Position numbers and translations under genes: made by a program
Shown: positions 25,468-34,124 of the stretch, piece by piece
Position numbering within the stretch: the first letter of the stretch is position 1
Layout: each line of letters begins with the position of its first letter
The notes under the pieces: generated by a model
What the model was told of the DNA's origin: nothing
Seen by the model: the letters and a program-made list of their open reading frames with translations, nothing else
Database searches by the model: none
Source: Elioraea rosea
Lineage (GTDB): Bacteria; Pseudomonadota; Alphaproteobacteria; Acetobacterales; Acetobacteraceae
NCBI RefSeq assembly: GCF_007644105.1
Contig: NZ_VFAC01000002.1
Location: 62,001-126,000, forward strand
Direction: 5' to 3'
Length of the DNA: 64,000 nucleotides

Positions 25468-26562
25468 TCATGACCCTGTGGTTGTTGCCGCGAGTGCGCC
25501 GGCGATGGTGCCTCCGTCGTCGAACGCGCCGGACCGGCTGAGAAGCTGCGTGCCGGCCCATACCCCATCGACCAGTCCGGCAAGCGGGAGGCCAGGCGCG
25601 ATCTCTCCTCTGACAGAGAGGAGGGAGCAGCCGAGCGCGGCAAGCAGGGAGGCGAGCGTGTCGCCCCCGATCACGGCGAGGAGGTCCGGCTTCGGCGCGG
25701 CGCGAAGCTCGGCGAAGCATCGGCTCATGCGCGAGGCGGCAGCATCGGTCGTGCTCGCCGGCGCGGCATCGAGGACGACGGACTCGCCCGACGCGAGTTG
25801 CGCCGTGGCGCGCTGGCCGAGTACGCGCGGATCCGTATCGCCGTCATCGTGCAGCACGCGCTCCGGGTTCTCACAACGCAATGCGGCGATCTGCGCCTGC
25901 GCAACAGGGTGGCGGCTTGCCGTCACCACCAGAATGCGCTCGGCGCGAGGCATCGGAAGCGTTGGAGTATCTCCGGCCAGAGCCCGCGCGAGACCAGACG
26001 ATCCAGCCCACAGCACGGCGCGATCCCCGCGATGGGCCTCGACGAGGGCTTCAAGAGCGGCATCGTCTGCGGCGTCGCACACCGTGAGGCCCGTAGCGGC
26101 TCCAGCGCCCTGCAGCATTCTGGAAAGATCCGGCCCCTCCTCCTCGTCACCCGATGCCGTGCGCACGATCAGGCGCCCGCCACGCACGAGGCGCCCCTGC
26201 GCCGGAAAGGCCGGGCAGACGACGGTGCGCTCGAACCTGCCAAAACGATGCGCCGCGACGATCTCGGCCGCGGTGTTGCCGCGGAGAAGGCTATCGATCT
26301 TCTTGAAGGCGGGGCTCCCATCGGCGAGCCATTGCGAGAGGTGCTGGACGCGCGCTACCGCCGCAGCGTGCGGCAGGTCACGCGACGCGCTTGAGAGCGC
26401 GGCATGAGCTGCAATTTCTGGGGAAAGGGAAGGCCAAGGCCCATCCTCCTCCATCGCCTGGAACAACCAGGCCACGGTGATCGGTGCCCGCCCTGCCGCG
26501 AAGGGAGCCGAAGCGTCGAGCGCTCCAGTCAGATCATCGGCGAGAAGCCGCAGGCCGGTCAC
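25468..26562 (-). CDS. Four-carbon acid-sugar kinase (DUF1537; OtnK/DtnK family)
   Basis: 364 residues. The N-terminal sugar-binding domain begins RLLADDLTGALDASAPFA, with FKKIDSLLRGN as the second signature. The C-terminal nucleotide-binding domain has ILVVTASRHPVA and AVIGGDTLASLL. The family phosphorylates threonate, erythronate or 3-oxo-tetronate at the 4-hydroxyl. Paired with PdxA2 it fits the D-threonate (DtnK) branch; paired with an LtnD-type dehydrogenase it would fit the L-threonate (OtnK) branch. Both partners are present here. It overlaps the DeoR gene by 4 bp. Confidence 0.87.
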   Translation of the reverse strand: MTGLRLLADDLTGALDASAPFAAGRAPITVAWLFQAMEEDGPWPSLSPEIAAHAALSSASRDLPHAAAVARVQHLSQWLADGSPAFKKIDSLLRGNTAAEIVAAHRFGRFERTVVCPAFPAQGRLVRGGRLIVRTASGDEEEGPDLSRMLQGAGAATGLTVCDAADDAALEALVEAHRGDRAVLWAGSSGLARALAGDTPTLPMPRAERILVVTASRHPVAQAQIAALRCENPERVLHDDGDTDPRVLGQRATAQLASGESVVLDAAPASTTDAAASRMSRCFAELRAAPKPDLLAVIGGDTLASLLAALGCSLLSVRGEIAPGLPLAGLVDGVWAGTQLLSRSGAFDDGGTIAGALAATTTGS

Positions 26563-27383
26563 CGCCCCGCCTCCCCGGCACCCGTCACAACGCTGACGCC
26601 GGCTTCCTCCAGCGCACCGCGCGAGTCGGCGCCCAGGTCAGGATCGCTGATGACGAGATGGCCAGGTCCGAGCGTGAGAACGCGGCAGAACGCCACGGTG
26701 CCGAACTTCGTGGAATCGGCCAGGACCGCGACGCGACGCGCGCCGCCCGCCATTGCCTGTTTGATCGTCGCGATCTCGATCGAGGTCTCGCTCACCTCCG
26801 TACCAGAGACGGCGTGCGCGCCGAGAAACGCGATGTCCGCCGCGAGCCCACGGGCGAAGGACACGCCCGGCTCTCCCATCAGCGTGTAGGAACCTGTTCG
26901 CAGGCTACCTCCCGGAACGATGAGGCGGACACGCGGTTGTTCGGCCAGAACGGCGGCGATGCGCAGATCATTGGTGATGGCGGTAATCGCCACGCCGCGC
27001 GATACGGTGGCGCGCGCGGCCTCGAGCACGGTCGAGGAGCTGTCGAACACGACCGACTGCCCATCGTCGAGAAGCGCGGCGCCGGCGTGCCCGATGGCTC
27101 GCTTTGCGTCCGCATGCTGGTGCTGGGCAATCGCGGGAGCAGGTTCAAACGTCGTCTGCGCTATGGTCAGCGCTACGGCGCCACCATGCGTCCGGCGCAG
27201 CAATCCCTGCGCCGCCAGGTCTCCGAGATCGCGCCTGACGGTCGAAAGCGAAACACCGATCACCTCTGCAAGCTCGGCAATCGCGGCAATCCCGCGCGCG
27301 CGGACATGATCAAGGATGAGCGCGTGACGCGCGGCCGGGATCAACTGGGACGTGTCTTCGAGCTGCATCCGCGCGGCTGACAT
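26559..27383 (-). CDS. DeoR-family transcriptional regulator
   Basis: 274 residues. An N-terminal winged helix-turn-helix lies around residues 20-65 (ALILDHVRARGIAAIAELAEVIGVSLSTVRRDL, with RRTHGGAV as the wing). The C-terminal DeoR sensor domain has DDGQSVVFDSSSTV and AITAITNDL, then GEPG and DSTKFG, the usual phosphosugar-binding fold. Such repressors are relieved by a phosphorylated pathway intermediate. The gene is second in the operon, 6 bp after the LtnD-like gene, so it would be autoregulated. Phased repeats at 28362-28418 are its most likely operator. Confidence 0.9.
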   Translation of the reverse strand: MSAARMQLEDTSQLIPAARHALILDHVRARGIAAIAELAEVIGVSLSTVRRDLGDLAAQGLLRRTHGGAVALTIAQTTFEPAPAIAQHQHADAKRAIGHAGAALLDDGQSVVFDSSSTVLEAARATVSRGVAITAITNDLRIAAVLAEQPRVRLIVPGGSLRTGSYTLMGEPGVSFARGLAADIAFLGAHAVSGTEVSETSIEIATIKQAMAGGARRVAVLADSTKFGTVAFCRVLTLGPGHLVISDPDLGADSRGALEEAGVSVVTGAGEAGR

Positions 27384-27389
27384 CGCGGT

Positions 27390-28301
27390 CTAGTCCGGCA
27401 GATCCCGGATATGGCCGCGGGAGAGTCGCGCAACGATCTCCGGCAACACCGGCATGAACCGCTCGCCATGTCCTTGCGCAAGCGCCATCTGCCACACCTG
27501 GCTGCAGGCCTGCGCGACGAAGGACGGCGCAGGTGCCGCCTCGGCCATCCGGCAATAGGTGCGCATGTCCTTCGCGGCGATCCTGATCGGCCCTTTGAGG
27601 CGGCTGTCATCGCCTTCGAGAACCCACGGCATCATCATCTGGAACATGGCGCTGTTGGCGCCACCGGCAGAGACGACCTCATACAGCTTCCTCAGGTCGA
27701 CACCGAGGCGGCTTGCCGTTGCCACCGCCTCGGAGATCACGGCCGATGTCCCGATCGAAATGAAGTTGTTGACGAGCTTCAGGGTGTGCCCCGCCCCGAG
27801 TGGCCCCGCCTCGATGATCGTATCGGCATAGCTGGCGATGATCGGCTTCACGCGAGCGACGGCATCGGGCGAGCCGCCAAGGAACGTCGAGAGCTTGCCC
27901 TCCTCTGCCTCACGCGGCGTGCGGCCGACCGGCGCATCGACCATCTCCACGCCGCGTTCGGCGAGGATCGTGCCGAGCCGTCGCGTCAGGGCGGGATCTG
28001 ACGAGGTGCTGTCGACCAGCGTGGCGCCGGACGAGAAGCCTTCGAGAAGCCCTGCCGGCCCGAGCACCGTTGCTTCAACCTCCGCTGCCGAGGGCAAGCA
28101 GAGGAAGACGATGTCACTCGTTCGCGCCATTTCGGAAGGCGTATGCGCCTCGGTGGCGCCCCGCGTCAGCAGGTCGTCGACGGGGGCGCGGTTTCGATGC
28201 CCAAGGATCGTCAGGGGGTAGCCGTTCCGAAGGATGTGCTTTGCCGCTCCGTGGCCCATCAGCCCGACGCCGATATAGCCAACCCGCGGCTTGGTGCTCA
28301 T
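27390..28301 (-). CDS. Beta-hydroxyacid dehydrogenase (LtnD/3-hydroxyisobutyrate family)
   Basis: 303 residues. Rossmann motif GYIGVGLMGHG at the N-terminus; the substrate loop is DAPVGRTPREAEEG (the family usually has DAPVSGG), and the catalytic Lys is K175 in GHTLKLVNN. LtnD oxidises L-threonate to 2-oxo-tetronate and others oxidise D-glycerate or hydroxyisobutyrate. As first gene of an operon with a DUF1537 kinase it is best read as an acid-sugar dehydrogenase. The altered substrate loop means the substrate may not be threonate. Confidence 0.87.
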   Translation of the reverse strand: MSTKPRVGYIGVGLMGHGAAKHILRNGYPLTILGHRNRAPVDDLLTRGATEAHTPSEMARTSDIVFLCLPSAAEVEATVLGPAGLLEGFSSGATLVDSTSSDPALTRRLGTILAERGVEMVDAPVGRTPREAEEGKLSTFLGGSPDAVARVKPIIASYADTIIEAGPLGAGHTLKLVNNFISIGTSAVISEAVATASRLGVDLRKLYEVVSAGGANSAMFQMMMPWVLEGDDSRLKGPIRIAAKDMRTYCRMAEAAPAPSFVAQACSQVWQMALAQGHGERFMPVLPEIVARLSRGHIRDLPD

Positions 28302-28361
28302 CCCCGTCCCTCCTTGAGCCCGCTCGTGCCGGGCTATCTTGAGTCGAAACCGTTATCACGT

Positions 28362-28418
28362 CTGCGCGCTTTCGGCAATTGTTGCGCATTTCTGCGCAAA
28401 ACTGCGCAGCGCTGCTGC
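28362..28418. promoter_or_regulatory. Array of 10-bp-phased TGCGCA repeats, probable DeoR operator
   Basis: Copies of the core (C/T)TGCGC(A/G) begin at 28362, 28382, 28392 and 28402. A weaker match (TCGGCA) sits at 28372 and a partial one (CTGCTGC) at 28412, so every unit is exactly 10 bp apart. Two of them also form the palindrome TTGCGCA-TTTC-TGCGCAA. The array ends about 60 bp before the first gene of the operon that encodes its own DeoR regulator. DeoR proteins commonly bind direct repeats of helical spacing. Confidence 0.65.
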
Positions 28419-28916
28419 GGTGGACACGGCACGCCGTCGACCGCTGAGCGCGTCGACGCTGGGACCATGTTCGCCTGGCTGCTTGATCGATCGCATTCGT
28501 CCTGAAGAAGGTCGACGCTGACGATGACGTTCCCGGCGGTCGGCCAGTTCTGTGAGGGCGAGCCAGAGCGCACGCCGTCCGCAGCGCATGCCGCACCGGT
28601 GTCAGCGCGATCTGACAGGGGCGGTTGCTGGACTTGTTGTCGGCAACCTCGCAGCAGCAGCTGATAACTGGTCATCGATTCGATCGGCGCCATCGTTTGG
28701 ATGGCGTCGCGCAACGATCTCCACGCCCTTGACATCGTGGATCTACCGAAAGTGACCTCGATGTTTCCTATCCTGAGCTGGGAGCCTCGTCGAAACCGTC
28801 CCACAGGCGAGCGCGCACATGCGTAGCGGTTTTGGTGACGAGAAGCGCGGCATCACTGCGCCTGCGCCGGACCACTGTGCCGCCCGGTGCGCGCACTTCA
28901 CCTGCCATGGGTCCCC

Positions 28917-28956
28917 TTGACACCTTCGAAGGCAGAGGTTCTTGTTCTTGCAAGAA
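28917..28956 (+). promoter_or_regulatory. Promoter-like element and palindrome upstream of the TRAP operon
   Basis: A consensus -35 hexamer TTGACA lies at 28917-28922. No perfect -10 follows at 17 bp; the region there is a loosely AT-rich TTCTTGTTC. A perfect 12-bp palindrome TTCTTGCAAGAA (28945-28956) overlaps the expected -10/+1 region, 27 bp before the GTG start, and could be an operator. Confidence 0.45.
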
Positions 28957-28983
28957 TGAAACACAACTAAGGGAGGTCGTTGC

Positions 28984-30051
28984 GTGATCGAACTTCAGTC
29001 CGTACGTCGTTTCATGGCGGTGACGTGCCTTGGGGCAATGGCCTTAGCCGTGGCACCGCTTGGCGAAGCCGAGGCGCAACAGCGGCTACGCTGGCAGATG
29101 GCAAGCGGCTATCCCGGGAGCCTCGTCCATCTGGGAACGATGGGCAAACGGATCGAAACGCAGATCGCGGCGGTGTCAGGCGGAACGTTCGAGATCCGCT
29201 TCATGGAGCCGGGCGCCCTCGTCCCGGCGCTGCAGGTGCTTGACGGCGTATCCAACGGCTCGATCGAAGCCGGTTGGGTTTCGGCCGGCCAGTACACCGG
29301 CCGCAACACCGCGCTGGCGCTGTTCTCGGCCGTTCCCTTCGGCCCGGAGGCCGGCGAGTTCCTCGCCTGGATGCGTTACGGCGGCGGCCAGGCGCTGATG
29401 GACGAGGTGCATGCCAAGTTCAACATCAAGGCGCTGGTTTGCGGCATCACGCCGCCCGAGGCATCTGGCTGGTTCCGCACCGAGATCAAGTCGGTGTCGG
29501 ATCTGCGCGGCATGAGGATGCGCTTCTTTGGCCTCGGCGCGCGCGTCGTGAGCAAGCTCGGCGTCCAGACCACCAACCAGCCGGCTGGAGAACTCTTCCA
29601 GGCGCTGCAGCTTGGCACGATCGACGCCACGGAGTTCGGTCAGCCGGCGCTCGATTTGGGCATGGGCCTGCATCAGGTCGCCAAGCACTACTACTTCCCC
29701 GGCTGGCATCAGCCCGCATCGCTCTATCACATCTACATCCACAAGCCGCTGTGGGACGGGCTGTCGGCTCAGCGCAAGGCGATGTTGGAGAACGTGTGCG
29801 ACGCCAACGTGATGTTCGGCCTTGCCGATGGCGAAGCCCTTCAGTTCGCGGCGATGCAGGAGCTGCAGCGCCGTGGCGTAACCTTCCATACCTGGGGGCC
29901 TGAATTCATCGAGGCGTTCCGGAAGGGTTGGGACGAGGTGGTCGCAGAAGAGTCCTCATCCAACCCCGACTTCAAGAAGGTCTGGGAGTCGCTGTCGGCG
30001 TTCCGGGCCAACTACAAGGTATGGGGCGACGTCGGTTACCTGAGGAACTGA
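28984..30051 (+). CDS. dctP: TRAP transporter solute-binding protein (DctP family)
   Basis: 355 residues from GTG 28984, chosen for the GGGAGG 7 nt upstream. The signal peptide ends near EAEAQQ (about residue 36). The DctP fold is recognised from LRWQMASGYPG, the MRMRFFGLGARVVSKLGV block holding the conserved substrate Arg, and a FQALQLGTIDATEFGQPA stretch. The FGQPALDLGMGLHQVAKHYYFPG region resembles the DctP subgroup used for mono- and keto-carboxylates. It delivers an acid to DctQM for sodium-driven uptake. It opens a ten-gene cassette. Confidence 0.9.
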   Translation: MIELQSVRRFMAVTCLGAMALAVAPLGEAEAQQRLRWQMASGYPGSLVHLGTMGKRIETQIAAVSGGTFEIRFMEPGALVPALQVLDGVSNGSIEAGWVSAGQYTGRNTALALFSAVPFGPEAGEFLAWMRYGGGQALMDEVHAKFNIKALVCGITPPEASGWFRTEIKSVSDLRGMRMRFFGLGARVVSKLGVQTTNQPAGELFQALQLGTIDATEFGQPALDLGMGLHQVAKHYYFPGWHQPASLYHIYIHKPLWDGLSAQRKAMLENVCDANVMFGLADGEALQFAAMQELQRRGVTFHTWGPEFIEAFRKGWDEVVAEESSSNPDFKKVWESLSAFRANYKVWGDVGYLRN

Positions 30052-30069
30052 GGCTTTCCATAACGACGG

Positions 30070-30099
30070 GCGGGCCGCAGCCAGCATGGGCCGGCCCGC
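30070..30099 (+). other. Stem-loop between dctP and dctQ
   Basis: GCGGGCCG (30070-30077) and CGGCCCGC (30092-30099) form a perfect 8-bp stem with a 14-nt loop, 18 bp after the dctP stop and 63 bp before dctQ. As in the liv operon, it lies between the binding-protein gene and the membrane genes and probably sets their expression ratio. Confidence 0.5.
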
Positions 30100-30162
30100 T
30101 CGCTCCCTCCCATAGTCACGGATCCACAGCGGCGGAGTGGCTTTTGGCGAAGCCAGGCGATC

Positions 30163-30735
30163 ATGAACGCTGACACCTCCCGGATGCTGCTTCGGATTGC
30201 AGGTTGGCTTGAGGTGTTGCCGCGCCGATGCCTCCAGCTCGTCGCATGGATGATGGTTCTGATGGTCCTTGCCATCGTCTTCGAGGTCATCACGCGCCGG
30301 ATGCGCGTAGAAGTTCCCATCATCACCTCGGTGCGGCTGCTCGAGCTGCAGTGGCATTTCCACGTCACGCTGTTCATGCTGTCACTCGCCTACGCCTATC
30401 TGCGCAACGTGCATGTGCGGATCGACATGGCTGTCAGTGGCCTGTCCGCACGCACGCGTGCATGGATCGAACTCGTCGGCCTTCTTCTCCTCTTCCTTCC
30501 CTTCGTCGTAATGCTCGCCCGTTGGGGCTACGTGTTCTGGGAAGCGTCATGGCGGATGGACGAGGCATCGGATAATCCGATGGGTCTTCCGCACAGGTGG
30601 CTGATCAAGCCCGTCATCCCCTTCGGCGCGGGGCTGCTGATCCTCGCTGGCCTCTGCAACATGATGAGGCTCGTCGTGTTCCTGTTCGGGCCACCGGCGG
30701 AAGCAGAACGGGCAGACCCGGTCATCGCACGATGA
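30163..30735 (+). CDS. dctQ: TRAP transporter small membrane subunit (DctQ family)
   Basis: 190 residues with four hydrophobic segments. The pattern VITRRMRVEVP followed by LELQWHFHVTLFMLSLAYAY and RNVHVRIDM is the DctQ core. The protein bridges the binding protein and the large permease. It follows dctP by 111 bp with a hairpin in between and precedes dctM by 31 bp. Confidence 0.88.
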   Translation: MNADTSRMLLRIAGWLEVLPRRCLQLVAWMMVLMVLAIVFEVITRRMRVEVPIITSVRLLELQWHFHVTLFMLSLAYAYLRNVHVRIDMAVSGLSARTRAWIELVGLLLLFLPFVVMLARWGYVFWEASWRMDEASDNPMGLPHRWLIKPVIPFGAGLLILAGLCNMMRLVVFLFGPPAEAERADPVIAR

Positions 30736-30766
30736 GCGCGGCCAGGTCGCGCACGGAGCATCCCCG

Positions 30767-32143
30767 GTGACCGACTTCCTGTTCGACTACCTGCCCATCG
30801 TGATGTTCGTTACCCTGCTGGTGCTTCTGTTCAGCGGACTTCCTGTTGCCTATGTGCTCGGCGGCGTGGGGCTCATGGCCGGGTGGATCGGCATCGAACT
30901 CGGCGTTCTGCGGGCAGCGCAGTTCCTTTCCATCATGCCCCGGATCTGGGGAGGCATCGCGGCAGATGTCGTCCTCGTCGCCGTCCCTCTCTTCATCCTG
31001 ATGGGATCGATCCTCGAGAAAAGCGGAATCGCCGAAGACCTGCTCGAGTGCCTGAAGGTCATCCTTGCGCGCATCCCGGGTTCCATGGCGCTCGCCACGG
31101 TGCTGATGGGCACGATCATGGCCGCGACGACAGGCATCGTTGGCGCTTCGATCGTGGTTCTTTCATTGATCGCACTGCCGACGATGCTCGCCAACAACTA
31201 CTCAAAGCAGCTCTCGACGGGCGCCATCGCCGCCGCGGGCTGCCTCGGCGTGCTGATTCCACCGAGCATCATGCTCGTGGTCATGGCGGAGATCATGAGC
31301 ATCCCCGTCGGCCCACTCTTCGCGGCTGCGCTCGTTCCGGGGGTGCTGCTCTCCGTTCTCTATCTCGGCTATATCGTGATTGCCTGCCGCATCTGGCCGG
31401 AACTCGCCCCGCGCGCCACGGTGGCCGAGATGCCGAACGATGCGATGGCCTACCTGGCCTTGATCGCCCGCGGCTTCATCCCGGTCCTCACCCTGATCGG
31501 CTTCGTCCTTGGCTCGATCTACACCGGCTGGGCGACGCCGACGGAAGCAGCCGGTGTCGGCTGCGTCGGCGCGACAGCGCTTGCCGCGATGAAGGGAAGG
31601 CTGTCGGTCGGGATGGTGCGCCAGGTGCTCGAGCAGTCTGCCCTGACCAACGCTATGGTTTTCATGATCTTCATTGGCGCCACGGTGTTCAGCTACGTGT
31701 TCCGCATCACCGGAGGCGACGACCTGATCATCGGCGTCTTCCAGGGTTTGGGGCTCGACTCCTGGGGCATCCTGCTTGTCCTGATGCTGCTGATATTCGT
31801 GCTTGGCATCCCCTTCGAGTGGCCGGAGATCACGCTCATCGTCTTGCCGGTGTTCTATCCCGTCGTGTCCAACCTGGATTTCGGCGACCATCTGCAGTCT
31901 GCCGCCGAGGTCCTGCCCTGGTTCACCATGCTCTGCGCCGTAAACCTGCAGACTAGCTTCCTGACGCCGCCCTACGGGTTCGCGCTCTTCTATCTCAAGG
32001 GAACAGTTCCGCCCTCGGTGACGATGTCGCACATCTACCGCGGCGTCTGGCCGTTCGTGGGGCTGCAACTCGTCTGCCTCGCCCTATGCATCATCTTCCC
32101 CGGCATCGTGCTCGCTCTGCCGAGAGCGGCCGGAATGCTCTAG
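30767..32143 (+). CDS. dctM: TRAP transporter large permease (DctM family)
   Basis: 458 residues from a GTG at 30767. About twelve to thirteen hydrophobic segments and the DctM blocks VPLFILMGSILEKSGIAEDLL, AATTGIVGASIVVLS, GAIAAAGCLGVLIPPSI and GWATPTEAAGVG are clear. It carries the sodium-coupled uptake of an organic acid. The length is normal. It is followed within 17 bp by the alcohol dehydrogenase gene, so transport and catabolism share a transcript. Confidence 0.93.
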   Translation: MTDFLFDYLPIVMFVTLLVLLFSGLPVAYVLGGVGLMAGWIGIELGVLRAAQFLSIMPRIWGGIAADVVLVAVPLFILMGSILEKSGIAEDLLECLKVILARIPGSMALATVLMGTIMAATTGIVGASIVVLSLIALPTMLANNYSKQLSTGAIAAAGCLGVLIPPSIMLVVMAEIMSIPVGPLFAAALVPGVLLSVLYLGYIVIACRIWPELAPRATVAEMPNDAMAYLALIARGFIPVLTLIGFVLGSIYTGWATPTEAAGVGCVGATALAAMKGRLSVGMVRQVLEQSALTNAMVFMIFIGATVFSYVFRITGGDDLIIGVFQGLGLDSWGILLVLMLLIFVLGIPFEWPEITLIVLPVFYPVVSNLDFGDHLQSAAEVLPWFTMLCAVNLQTSFLTPPYGFALFYLKGTVPPSVTMSHIYRGVWPFVGLQLVCLALCIIFPGIVLALPRAAGML

Positions 32144-32159
32144 CCCCGCGAGAGGATCC

Positions 32160-33188
32160 ATGAAGGCAATCGTCCTGCGCGCCTATGGAGGACCGGAACA
32201 ACTCCACATCGATGACGCGCCTGATCCAAAGGCAGGCGTGGGCGAGGTCATTCTCCGCATACGCACGACAGGTCTCAACCACTGCGACACGGACGTGCGC
32301 CGCGGTGTGTTCGGCGTGGCACAAAGCTTTCCGCACGTCATGGGGGTGGATGGCGCAGGAGAGGTGGAGAGCGTCGGCCCAGGCGTAACCGGTTTCAAGC
32401 CGGGCGACCGTGTCATGCCGCATTTCATGCTGGCCTGCGGGGTCTGCCGCAACTGCCAGAGAGGGCAGGAGAATATTTGCCTCGATGCAGGCGTGCTCGG
32501 CGTAACAACCTGGGGGACCTATGCCGAGCGCGTGAAGGTGCGGCACAACAACCTCGTGCGCATCCCCGATGCCCTCTCGTTCGATGACGCCGTCGCCTCG
32601 GCCGTGCCTTTCGCCACCGCCTGGGAAGGTCTGATCGTGATGGCAGGGTTGCGGGCGGGAGAAACGGTGCTTGTCAACGCCGCAGGAAGCGGTGTCGGCT
32701 CAGCGGCGATCCAGATCGCTAAGCTCGCCGGTGCGCGGGTGATCGCCACCACCGGCACGAAAGCCAAGTTCGCCCAGGCACGCGCCCTCGGGGCCGATGA
32801 GGTGCTCGACTACACGACGGATGCGATCCCAGACGCGGTGGCGGCGCTCACCGGCGGCTATGGCGCCGATGTCTGCTTCGATATGGTCGGCGGAGACCGG
32901 CTCATCGACTGCATCGGTGCCGTTGCGCAAGGCGGACGCATCGCCTCTGTCGGTGCGCATGGCGGAGAAAAAATCGAGATCGACTTCATCGAGCTGTTCC
33001 GCAAGCACATCACGCTGCATGGCTGCGGCCGTTCCACCAAGGCCATCTATGCCGATGTGCTCGGGCTCGTGGCAGCGGGGAAGCTGAAGCCGGTCATCCA
33101 TCGCACGTTCGATCTAGCCTCAGCCGGCGAGGCGCACGCGCTCATGGAAAGCCGCGCGTTCTTCGGCCGCATGTTGCTTCACCCATGA
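32160..33188 (+). CDS. Zinc-dependent medium-chain alcohol dehydrogenase / quinone-oxidoreductase-like
   Basis: 342 residues. It has the GroES-like N-terminal domain with a putative catalytic-zinc Cys in LNHCDTD and a His in FPHVMGVDGAGEV. A structural zinc site CGVCRNCQRGQENIC has all four cysteines. The Rossmann fold starts ETVLVNAAGSGVGSAAIQIAK. It oxidises or reduces an alcohol/aldehyde or enoyl compound with NAD(P). Its place between the TRAP genes and CoA enzymes suggests that it prepares the imported compound. Substrate not known. Confidence 0.85.
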   Translation: MKAIVLRAYGGPEQLHIDDAPDPKAGVGEVILRIRTTGLNHCDTDVRRGVFGVAQSFPHVMGVDGAGEVESVGPGVTGFKPGDRVMPHFMLACGVCRNCQRGQENICLDAGVLGVTTWGTYAERVKVRHNNLVRIPDALSFDDAVASAVPFATAWEGLIVMAGLRAGETVLVNAAGSGVGSAAIQIAKLAGARVIATTGTKAKFAQARALGADEVLDYTTDAIPDAVAALTGGYGADVCFDMVGGDRLIDCIGAVAQGGRIASVGAHGGEKIEIDFIELFRKHITLHGCGRSTKAIYADVLGLVAAGKLKPVIHRTFDLASAGEAHALMESRAFFGRMLLHP

Positions 33189-33204
33189 TCGGTCGGCGCG
33201 CCGC

Positions 33205-34101
33205 ATGATGACCGGACTTCCACCGATCAGGAGCCTCCTGTTCGCGCCCGCGAACGAGCCGCGCAAGGTCGCAAAGCTCGATGGCATCGGTGCGGATGCC
33301 GTGGTGCTCGATCTCGAGGATGCTGTCGCGCGCGAGCACAAGATTGCCGCCCGCGCGATGGCACGCGATGCCCTCGCGGCGATTGTCCGCCCTGTCCGCT
33401 GCATCCGCGTCAACGCCTGGGATACCGGGCTGACACCGGGCGACGTGGCGGCGATCGTCTGCCCGATGCTCGACGTGATCGTACTGCCGAAGGTCGAGAC
33501 GCCGCGTGACCTGCACCGCCTCGACAGCGCGATTACGGCGGCCCTGGCGGGAAGCGACCACCCCGGCCCCCGCGTGCTCGCCCTCATCGAGACTTGTGCG
33601 GGCGTCCTCGCGGCGAGCGAGATCGCCCGTGCGTCGCCGCGGCTCGCCGGCCTTATCTTCGGTGCCGGCGATCTCGGCAAGGATCTTGGCCTGCCGACGC
33701 TCCGAGGCGACATCTCCGCCGCGCTCGCATGGGGTCGAGCAAAGATCGTGTATGACGCGCGCGCGGCCGGTCTCCCTGGCCCGATCGACGGTCCCTGCCT
33801 CGCCGTGCGCGATCAGGTGGCGATGGAGCTGGAGGCACGCGCCGCCCTCGCGCTCGGACACCGTGGCAAGGTTTGCATCCATCCCGACCAGGTTGCCGTC
33901 GCCAATCGCGTGTTCTCGCCCGATGCCGACGAGGTGGCCTTCGCCAAGCGCCTGATCTCCGCCTTCGCGGAGGCCGAGATGCGCGGCAGCGCTTCGATCA
34001 CCGTCGAAGGCGTGTTCGTCGACTATCCCATCGTCGAGAAGGCGCAGGCCCTCGTGCGGCTCGCCGAGCGTTCGGGCTCGCCCGGATTAGACACGGCATA
34101 A
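33205..34101 (+). CDS. CitE-like CoA-ester lyase (HpcH/HpaI superfamily)
   Basis: 298 residues. Typical CitE/L-malyl-CoA-lyase sequence: RSLLFAPANEPRKVAKL, DAVVLDLEDAV with a metal Asp/Glu, RVNAWDTG, ALIETCAGVLAA with the metal Glu, FGAGDLGKDLG with the metal Asp, and GKVCIHPDQV near the end. Such enzymes cleave beta-hydroxyacyl-CoA (malyl-, methylmalyl-, citramalyl-CoA). It sits 24 bp upstream of the CoA-transferase gene, which could make its substrate. The specific acyl-CoA is unassigned. Confidence 0.87.
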   Translation: MMTGLPPIRSLLFAPANEPRKVAKLDGIGADAVVLDLEDAVAREHKIAARAMARDALAAIVRPVRCIRVNAWDTGLTPGDVAAIVCPMLDVIVLPKVETPRDLHRLDSAITAALAGSDHPGPRVLALIETCAGVLAASEIARASPRLAGLIFGAGDLGKDLGLPTLRGDISAALAWGRAKIVYDARAAGLPGPIDGPCLAVRDQVAMELEARAALALGHRGKVCIHPDQVAVANRVFSPDADEVAFAKRLISAFAEAEMRGSASITVEGVFVDYPIVEKAQALVRLAERSGSPGLDTA

Positions 34102-34124
34102 TCAAGATCAGGAAAGCAAGAGAG

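Larger units (their letters stand above)
28302..28983. other. 682-bp divergent control region without a confident gene
   Basis: This separates the minus-strand acid-sugar operon from the plus-strand TRAP operon. Phased repeats at 28362-28418 and a promoter-like region at 28917-28956 are listed separately. Between about 28430 and 28900 there are several short open frames on both strands. None shows a start with ribosome site plus a recognisable domain, and some could be decayed mobile DNA that I cannot identify. Confidence 0.5.

Noticed and set aside
28334-28804. 156-residue minus-strand frame in the divergent control region
   Set aside because: Some stretches look protein-like, but no start signal or family could be identified and it overlaps the probable operator array.
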